NCBI GenBank assembly: GCA_010909725.1
Contig: JAACMV010000018.1
Location: 124,001 to 188,000, forward strand
Direction: 5' to 3'
From: Picochlorum sp. 'celeri'
Taxonomy: Eukaryota; Chlorophyta; Trebouxiophyceae
DNA length: 64,000 nt
Part shown: positions 54,689-61,325 of the stretch, one piece after another
Layout of the letters: each line of letters opens with the position of its first letter
How positions within the stretch are numbered: the first letter of the stretch is position 1
Position numbers and translations under genes: made by a program
The notes under the pieces: generated by a model
Told to the model about the DNA's origin: nothing
The model's database searches: none
The model's input: the letters and a program-made list of their open reading frames with translations, nothing else

Positions 54689-55528
54689 ATGCGTCATCAT
54701 TATCATCAGACAACGAGAGGTGGCGGGACCCCTCTTTCAGCACCTGGATATGCTTCTTTAGGGAGAAGAAGGATACTATCATATGCAGCCAGAGACAGGA
54801 ATATGCGCGGCTATATGCCACATTCTGGGAAATGTTCTAACCAAGCCGCATTCGATACATCCGATAGCAAGGAGGACCATGAGGGTGGGTGGACTCGCCG
54901 AACGCTTCTTCTCATGTCCACGTCTCTCTGCCTGATGGCTTCGCCAGTGCGCGCAGCGGACGTTATAGATGGACAGGGTGAGGTCAAGGTACTGGGTCTG
55001 GATGCTGAGGAGGATCTGACGGTGTCTCAGAGGCAGCTACTGGAGTATAATAAGAGGGCTCAGAGGCAGAATAGTGCACCACCTGATTTCCCATTGTTCA
55101 TCAGGGAAGGATATGATATGACCATGTTGACATCGGAGGGGTATCAGATGACTCCAGAAGGTTTAATATATAAAGATTATGCAGTTGGATCGGGAGATGA
55201 GTATCCAAAGGATGGTCAGCAGGTGACATTTGATTACACAGCATACAATGAATCTGCATCAGTGATTGACAGTTCGTATAGGAAAGGTCAGCCTGCATCG
55301 ACAAGGTTGGGGATTTCTGGAATGATTCCAGGGTTTGAGTTGGGGATAAAGACAATGAAGCCAGGTGGGAAGCGGAGGATTGTTGTTCCACCTGAACTGG
55401 GCCCACCTGTGGGTCCATCCACCTTTTTCTCAGCCAAACAGTTTGAAGTATTTGATGTAGAGCTTCGATCTGCTAAAACATGCACTCGTCGAACGATTGG
55501 CATGTTCTCAGACGTCGTCTGCGAGTAA
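54689..55528 (+). CDS. FKBP20-2: Thylakoid lumenal FKBP-type isomerase FKBP20-2
   Basis: 279 residues. A plastid transit region is followed by a twin-arginine lumenal signal (TRRTLLLMSTSLCLMASPVRA|AD), which indicates Tat export into the thylakoid lumen. The FKBP domain is at ~160-265 (DGQQVTFDYTAYNESASVID, ISGMIPGFELGIKTMKPGGKR, VPPELG). The C-terminal ...KTCTRRTIGMFSDVVCE carries the Cys pair that distinguishes plant FKBP20-2, which is redox-active and needed for PSII supercomplex accumulation. With LTO1 in the same window, two lumenal disulfide-linked proteins are encoded. The USP stop is only 17 bp away on the other strand. Confidence 0.9.
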   Translation: MRHHYHQTTRGGGTPLSAPGYASLGRRRILSYAARDRNMRGYMPHSGKCSNQAAFDTSDSKEDHEGGWTRRTLLLMSTSLCLMASPVRAADVIDGQGEVKVLGLDAEEDLTVSQRQLLEYNKRAQRQNSAPPDFPLFIREGYDMTMLTSEGYQMTPEGLIYKDYAVGSGDEYPKDGQQVTFDYTAYNESASVIDSSYRKGQPASTRLGISGMIPGFELGIKTMKPGGKRRIVVPPELGPPVGPSTFFSAKQFEVFDVELRSAKTCTRRTIGMFSDVVCE

Positions 55529-55545
55529 TACATTGTACTTACAAT

Positions 55546-56247
55546 TTAATGCAACACAATAAGTGGACTCTGGCAGTTGGTTGTGCAGTACTTGGTCGTT
55601 GATCCGAGGAAGAACTCGGAAACTCTTCCTCTATTATGCTTGGCCATGCACACAGCTCCGGCATTCAGGGTCTGTGCCCTCTTGCAAATTGCCTCTCCAA
55701 TAGAATCGGCATCTGTCAAAAAGTGCACAATTTCCACCTGGTATGGAATATTTTTGCTCACAACCTTGGTCACGAATCTCTTCTTCATCATTTCTTTGGC
55801 ATCAGCAATATGCTTCAAATCCACTTTGGGGTCTGGCTCCACTGTCACGATAGAGTCCATGGCTCCATACCCACCAGAGACCACCTCTGGCATTGGAATC
55901 GGGATGACATGCAGCAAGTGGATCTCATCCCCTTCCCTATAAATGTTATCTAAAACCCATGTCAGAACATTTTCTGCTGCCTGCACAGGAAAACCGTGAC
56001 ATCCAGTCAGTGACACGCGGACGATGGAACACGTCAGCACGATATGTGTTCCCATGAACAGCCCTTCTGACCCATTAAATCATTTATATATGACATGAAT
56101 ATTCCATATAATGAGCACCGAGATCCATAGCAGGCTGTATGGGAAAGGGTGACCGTCTCGTCGTGATGGTCTTCTTTTTCATGGGACACGGGGTTCAGTA
56201 TCACGTACGTCTGAATCGTCCACAGCAACAAGGATATTCCTAGTCAT
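55546..56247 (-). CDS. Universal stress protein (USP) domain protein
   Basis: Two exons on the minus strand, 56209-56247 (13 codons, MTRNILVAVDDSD) and 55546-55980, with a 228-nt phase-0 intron starting GTACGT, give 157 residues. The short first exon supplies the first USP beta-strand and the Asp of the nucleotide site. Exon 2 continues AAENVLTWVLDNIYREGDEIHLLHVIP. The C-terminal phosphate-binding region reads NRGRVSEFFLGSTTKYC, close to the G-x2-G-x9-G(S/T) pattern but with a changed first Gly spacing, so ATP binding is plausible but not certain. It is a single-domain cytosolic USP. The exon join was chosen because it restores the USP fold exactly. Confidence 0.9.
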
Positions 56248-56710
56248 TACGTCTTTTTCGTTTTAGTGAAATAGTTTGATTAATTCGATGTGATCGTCAC
56301 CGTGACTCGAGTCGTACAAGTGATGCATCATGTCCTAGGGTGGGTCGCTGCGATAATTTATTGGCGGTGTTACGCTTGTGTCCGTCTTTTGATCGGACGG
56401 ATACGATTGATCGATGTGATGTCTTTGTGTCCCATCCCAGGGGTTATTTGATGGGATTGACACAATTTCTCGGCGTAGACTGGGAATCTCATGGTTGATG
56501 GACATCACATGTGCCATGTGAATGGCGCATACCTTTAGAAAACATCAAGATTTCATCTTTTTACTGCGTGCAATCAATGTTCTTGCACGTACACGATAGC
56601 TGATGAAGCCAGGACAGGATTCAGTTGGGGTCTAACCGCTTGTCGACACGCGAGCGCTGTGCCTATGGGTCACAGCAAGGATTGGTAGCACCCTTTTTTT
56701 TGTACTACAT
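56248..56710. other. Divergent intergenic region, USP / sulfotransferase
   Basis: 463 bp without a supported gene. It contains nested inverted repeats at 56414-56510 (listed separately) that could fold into a long imperfect hairpin. Confidence 0.5.
56414..56510. repeat. Nested inverted repeats
   Basis: Outer arms ATGTGATGTC (56414-56423) and GACATCACAT (56501-56510) are perfectly complementary. Inside them TTGTGTCCCATCCCA (~56425-56439) pairs imperfectly with TGGGATTGACACAA (~56452-56465). Confidence 0.7.
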
Positions 56711-57838
56711 ATGTCGCACAAGGAATGTAGTGAGAAACATGCTCCTCCTGTTGGGCGGGGTCAGGTATGGTGTGCAACTGCTCTGCTCATGGTACTCTCT
56801 GTGGCGTTGGCTGCATCCATTCTTGCACATCAGAATCCTAGAACCGCATCGGTTATGATTTGGAATAGACAAATGTGTGGTCCTCGGTTGATTGTGATTG
56901 GTACACAAAAGGGTGGGACGACATCTCTGTACAAGTACATCAAGAATGTGACTTGGATATCAGTTGGCAAGACAAAAGAGCTTCACTTTTTTGACAAGGT
57001 GTACAAGTCAAGGAGGAAATGGGATACGCTGAATGATTTGAAGGCATTGCAGCAGAAATACTTGAAGGATTTTGGGCTTGATGTGGTCCATGGAGGGTTA
57101 TCACTGATGAGAGAGAGTCAAGATCACACATGTACTGATTATAGGACTGGACTGACATTTTGCTGTGACGACCCAAATACGGTGTACTCTGATGTGACGC
57201 CAAGGTATATGATTATTCCGCAGGCTCCTCGATTGATACGACACATAACAAACAATCCATGGATTGTGGCATTGTTGCGTGAGCCGGCAGCACGGGCTGT
57301 TTCTCATTTTAGGATGGAGTTTGGGTGGGAAGATGGGAAGGATCCGGAGGAGTTTGCATCTGAGTTTCATCAGAATGTGCAGCGAGGTATTAAAGTGTCA
57401 AAGAGATGCTTGTCAGGGCAAAATATCCCTGGAGTAGATTGTCAAAGACGGCTGATGGACCATGACGTAGATATGGTGTCAAGAGGTTTGTACGCACGTC
57501 ATCTTGCGCCTTGGTTTTCGACATTTGGGAGAGAAAAGTTGGTTTTATGGGTTTCGGAGCGTTTTTCGGATGATCCAGAGGGTCACTTGATCAGTCTTCA
57601 GAATCAAATAGTTGGGGCAAATGTATCATTATCTCGGGAAATTTTTCAGCAAGACTACAATGTGAAATACAACGTGGATGTTCAGACGGTAGAGCCTTGG
57701 GAATCTACAGTAAATCTTCTCAGGGAATTTTATGAGCCATATAATCGAGAGCTTGTGTATATGCTCATGGAATGGGGCTATTATGATGTGGCTCGTGACA
57801 TTCGGAAGCTGTGGGACATATCTCTCAAAACAGCATAG
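56711..57838 (+). CDS. Golgi-type carbohydrate sulfotransferase
   Basis: 375 residues, no intron. Type II membrane topology: a short cytosolic N-terminus and one anchor helix (~22-40, ATALLMVLSVALAASILA). The PAPS 5'-phosphosulfate loop is IVIGTQKGGTTSLYKYI and the 3'-phosphate motif is LREPAARAVSHFRME, both intact, with YSDVTPRYM between them. The layout matches heparan-sulfate/chondroitin-type Sulfotransfer_1 enzymes that sulfate polysaccharides or glycoproteins in the Golgi. In a marine or brackish alga the acceptor could be a cell-wall or scale polysaccharide. The gene ends 145 bp from the convergent secreted Asp-box gene. Confidence 0.86.
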   Translation: MSHKECSEKHAPPVGRGQVWCATALLMVLSVALAASILAHQNPRTASVMIWNRQMCGPRLIVIGTQKGGTTSLYKYIKNVTWISVGKTKELHFFDKVYKSRRKWDTLNDLKALQQKYLKDFGLDVVHGGLSLMRESQDHTCTDYRTGLTFCCDDPNTVYSDVTPRYMIIPQAPRLIRHITNNPWIVALLREPAARAVSHFRMEFGWEDGKDPEEFASEFHQNVQRGIKVSKRCLSGQNIPGVDCQRRLMDHDVDMVSRGLYARHLAPWFSTFGREKLVLWVSERFSDDPEGHLISLQNQIVGANVSLSREIFQQDYNVKYNVDVQTVEPWESTVNLLREFYEPYNRELVYMLMEWGYYDVARDIRKLWDISLKTA

Positions 57839-57983
57839 TCCTCCAGGCATTGTTTTATCAGATTCTGGATTATTTTCACACATTTTCTTGATATAAACAT
57901 ATATATATATGATGAGCAGAAAGTATAGACATCATAACAATGTTCCGATATGTTTGTAAACAGAAGAAAAAAAGTCTGTAAAT

Positions 57984-59093
57984 TTATGCTGCCATGGGTG
58001 CCGGAGCTGGCTTTGGCCCCCTGGACTTTTTCACTCCTGCCGCAATGAGCGTTCTGCCCGATACTGGGAGAACAGATGGATCCTGGGATGGATAGTTGAC
58101 CTGAGTATCAGCAACAGTCCACGTTGCACCTGCATCAGATGACACCACAGGCCATGGCCCTGGTCCACTTCCATAGAAGACGAGTTGGTTTCCACTGGAA
58201 AGCAATGTTCCAACCCACGAGTTTCTTCTATCCTCCTGTGGGAGGGTGATGTTTGTGTATGCTGGTCCGAAAGATGCTGGGCCGGTTCCTGTGGCAAGAT
58301 AGGCCACGTTGGAGCCCCTATTTCCTCCCTTCTTTCCTCCCTTTTTCCTATCCAAGAGCTTGCGAGCAACAATTGGCAAGGCCTCTGCCTGGTCATCATC
58401 ATCATCATCATCCCTCATCACACCGTGCTGGGGAACAATCATATAACCGGTTGTTCCTGAGAATGCGACAGCATTCTTTCCCATGATGGCCCCAGGCACT
58501 GAAAATGCCTCACCAGCATAGGTGAATACGCCACCGCCATTGTGAGTAGCCACATGGATAGCACTTGGCGTTTCCCGCAAGTTTTTGTCGCTAGCACCTG
58601 TAAAGTACATCAAAGTTCCTGCACTTGATGTTGTGAGTGTTGGACTGGTCACAAAAGAAACACCGGCTGGAAGCCCCTGGATAACAACCGGTTCAGAAGT
58701 GCTCCAGGATTCTCCAGTCTCTGAGAAACTGACAAACAACTGTGGTCCACTTGTCTCATTCTTTGGTCCAGTACGGTTCTGGAATACAATCATAATTTGA
58801 CCATTTGCAGCAAGACCGAGAGAGCCATCCCTGGCTTTTGGCAACGTGGACAAGAGTGCTGGGGTAGTATCAGCACCAGTATCAGCAAAGATGCCCAACC
58901 CTGGTGGACCTCTTGAAGGCCTGTTTCCTGCACCAGCAGGTCTCTTCCCTTGCCCTCCCTCTGGCCTGTCACCTCTCTCGTCTTTGGGTCCTTTACCTTT
59001 CCCTCTGCCCTTCTTGGCCAAGGTCACATCCACAGCGAATGCAGACAGCAAGACCATGAGGAGGCATGCTTTAATGCCGACAGACTTCTTCAT
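57984..59093 (-). CDS. Secreted Asp-box (BNR/sialidase-like) beta-propeller protein
   Basis: 369 residues from the ATG at 59091-59093, chosen because it starts a clear signal peptide (MKKSVGIKACLLMVLLSAFA..TLA). A ~45-residue Lys/Gly/Arg/Pro-rich segment follows, then a propeller-like domain with Asp-box motifs SSDAGATW and the variant FSETGESW, and repeated VVxxx/GxxxxF strands. An internal insert has seven or eight consecutive Asp followed by a Lys/Gly-rich stretch (DRKKGGKKGGNRG), giving strong charge segregation. No sialidase RIP motif or catalytic Tyr/Glu set is recognisable, so enzymatic activity is doubtful. The C-terminus (KPAPAPMAA) has no GPI tail. Probably an extracellular matrix or wall-associated protein. 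Confidence 0.65.
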   Translation of the reverse strand: MKKSVGIKACLLMVLLSAFAVDVTLAKKGRGKGKGPKDERGDRPEGGQGKRPAGAGNRPSRGPPGLGIFADTGADTTPALLSTLPKARDGSLGLAANGQIMIVFQNRTGPKNETSGPQLFVSFSETGESWSTSEPVVIQGLPAGVSFVTSPTLTTSSAGTLMYFTGASDKNLRETPSAIHVATHNGGGVFTYAGEAFSVPGAIMGKNAVAFSGTTGYMIVPQHGVMRDDDDDDDQAEALPIVARKLLDRKKGGKKGGNRGSNVAYLATGTGPASFGPAYTNITLPQEDRRNSWVGTLLSSGNQLVFYGSGPGPWPVVSSDAGATWTVADTQVNYPSQDPSVLPVSGRTLIAAGVKKSRGPKPAPAPMAA

Positions 59094-60111
59094 GACGTTG
59101 AAAAAAAAAAAGACACGTATAAAAAAGATACCAAAAAAGTAATGGCCTTGTTGAGGAGAGTGCAACTGAATATCTACCGCGTTGACGACATGAAAAGAAA
59201 GGAAGCCGTTTGAGCAGGTGACTCAGAAGCTAGGCGTGTGAATGGCGTTTGACAGCCATGCTACCTCCAACAAAGCGTTCCCATAGGGTATCAAATACGT
59301 CTAGAAGTATCACGAGGGAGCTTTGGAGCTGTGCTATGGAGAATGCGCCCATGTTCCGAATTCGGAGAGTCTTCAGGCGCACCCTCTTTTAGTGGGGGTT
59401 GGTCAATTAATTGACCCATCCCTTTGCATGCAACAAAGGTACATACATACATTAAGAACAACCTGTTCATAGCATCCTGAATTCGGTGAAGAATATATAT
59501 CCCGCACATGTATGAGTGATGGGTTCTTCACTCCTCACTGATCTGTACGTATCGCAAAACTCCTAGCAAGAACAAGAAAGAGTTGTCATCGAGCGCCCTT
59601 CTGACCTGGATGTGGTTGCATGCATGCCAAGGTTTTGAATGCGAGGCATTGAACACGCAAATGCGTCCGATGTAATCGAATAAATATAATTATATGCATT
59701 TATATTGTTATATTTGCATTCGACTCGGTTGAATTCAGCAGGAACTCGGTTGTAGAGGAGTTTGGTCGACAGGACAATTAAGAGACGTCTGCCAAACGCG
59801 ACTGGGAGATTATTTCATTTCATTTGTGATTTTTAGATATACATAGATTTCAGGTAACGGCTTGTACAGAGCTTTGGGGGATATTTGAAGCCGTCTTGAC
59901 GCCTTGGGAACAGGAGGCTGTTGTAGTGTGTCGTTTTTCCGGCCGTGAAGGATACAGAATCTTTCGATTGGACAGGGTGTAGCAATAACAATGCATATAT
60001 CCGTCCTGTGCTAGTAGCCATTTGCGATCGTCTGGCTGTGGCGGTGTGTGGCAGCCACGGCTGGCGGAGAGAGGCGTTTCTGTTGGCAGTTCCTGTCGGA
60101 ATGATCGTTCA
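59094..60111. other. Intergenic region, secreted Asp-box gene / NUMOD3 gene
   Basis: About 1.0 kb, the longest gene-free stretch. It has an A-rich tract (59101-59112) next to the minus-strand start and an AT-rich segment at 59681-59714 with small inverted arms (AAATATAA ... TTATATTT). ORFs here are short and compositionally unconvincing. I see no RNA gene. Confidence 0.5.
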
Positions 60112-61299
60112 ATGGGGTGGACATCTGCTCCGAGGCTTGGGCACATGGGTCGTCCTTCTACTTCCTCTTCTTCTTCGACTCGATCAATTGTCACTGGCGC
60201 AGCGGCTGATGTTGTGGCGGCAAATGGATCCAAGAGAGTTGTAGAGCATGAGAATGCAAAGGCGAATGGCAGCGGTAGTAGTCATGGGCAAGTCAACATG
60301 GGGAGGTCACAGTTGGATGGTCGACTGCGTGAGCATCACCACAAGAAACCACAAGCAGGTAGAGTAGGGGAAGGGGACTGTGCTGTCGAGTTGACGGATA
60401 AAGAGATTAACCGACGGAGGAAGATTAGTCAGGCAAATAAGGGCAAAGTTCCTTGGAATAAAGGCAAGAATATGACGGAGGAAATGAAGGCCAAGATTAG
60501 TCAGAGAACATATGAAGCTATGCAGCGACCAGAGGTAAAAGCTCGTATGAAAAAGGCAAATTCTCAGCGAGCGCCTCATTCTGAAGAGGTGAGGAAACGG
60601 ATTAGGGAGGTTCTGAAACAGAGAGCGGATGCTGCCAAGGCTGTTATTTCAGAGCAGACTGATAGAATTCTCGCGGCGATGAGAGACAGTGAACATGAGT
60701 ATGAAAGAAAAATAAGTGTTGATGATGATGCCAAGGATGTCATTGGAAGGTTGGCATGGCGTCTGTTGCACAGGGATTTTGAGCTCATGTATGAGAAATG
60801 GGACAACAATACAGATGGTTTTCGGACAGCTGTTGTGCTGCGTTTCAAAGAATTGGAGGATAGAAAGGTGAAGAGAAGGAGGGCAAAAGCTAAGAAGAAG
60901 AATGAGGATAGAGAACGTACTCAGACAATAAAAGCTGCTGAGAAGGCACGGAGTAAGCTTGCTCAGGCTGAGGAAAAGCTGGAATCCGTAGAGCATGCAA
61001 TAGAAAAGCTTCAAGCGTTGAAGATAACACTACAAGATGACCCCGAGTCTCTCTCTCGTGTCTTAGAGAAGGAGAACCAGACCACAGAGATTTTAGGGCG
61101 ATTGAGAGAGCAGGTGAAACTCTTGCACCAAGCCATGGGGCCCTACGAGCAGCAATATGCTCAAGCAGCAACAGATGGTCCAGCTATTGTTCAAAATAAA
61201 TCCAATTCATCGGTTGTATATAGCAGTGAGCATAAGAGGGCATCATCTGTCCCTCAAGCAACTCCTCCATTAACTCAGGTACCCTGGGGGCGACATTGA
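60112..61299 (+). CDS. NUMOD3-motif DNA-binding-like protein, possibly plastid
   Basis: 395 residues from the ATG at 60112; the frame is open earlier without ATG. A Ser/Thr/Arg-rich N-terminus could be a transit peptide. Residues ~97-145 hold two NUMOD3-like repeats: RRRKISQANKGKVPWNKGKN and EEMKAKISQRTYEAMQRPEV. A long, highly charged coiled coil follows (~180-350). NUMOD3 occurs in phage and organelle homing endonucleases as a DNA-binding module, and has also been kept in plant nuclear proteins predicted to enter plastids. No GIY-YIG or HNH nuclease domain is present here, so this is a stand-alone DNA-binding form. The stop is 26 bp from the AASDH-like stop. Confidence 0.75.
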   Translation: MGWTSAPRLGHMGRPSTSSSSSTRSIVTGAAADVVAANGSKRVVEHENAKANGSGSSHGQVNMGRSQLDGRLREHHHKKPQAGRVGEGDCAVELTDKEINRRRKISQANKGKVPWNKGKNMTEEMKAKISQRTYEAMQRPEVKARMKKANSQRAPHSEEVRKRIREVLKQRADAAKAVISEQTDRILAAMRDSEHEYERKISVDDDAKDVIGRLAWRLLHRDFELMYEKWDNNTDGFRTAVVLRFKELEDRKVKRRRAKAKKKNEDRERTQTIKAAEKARSKLAQAEEKLESVEHAIEKLQALKITLQDDPESLSRVLEKENQTTEILGRLREQVKLLHQAMGPYEQQYAQAATDGPAIVQNKSNSSVVYSSEHKRASSVPQATPPLTQVPWGRH

Positions 61300-61325
61300 T
61301 TGATTCAAGTATCACGGTTTATGCA

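Noticed and set aside
59291..59509. 72-codon minus-strand ORF in the 1-kb spacer
   Set aside because: Short, not homologous to anything recognisable, and no supporting signals.
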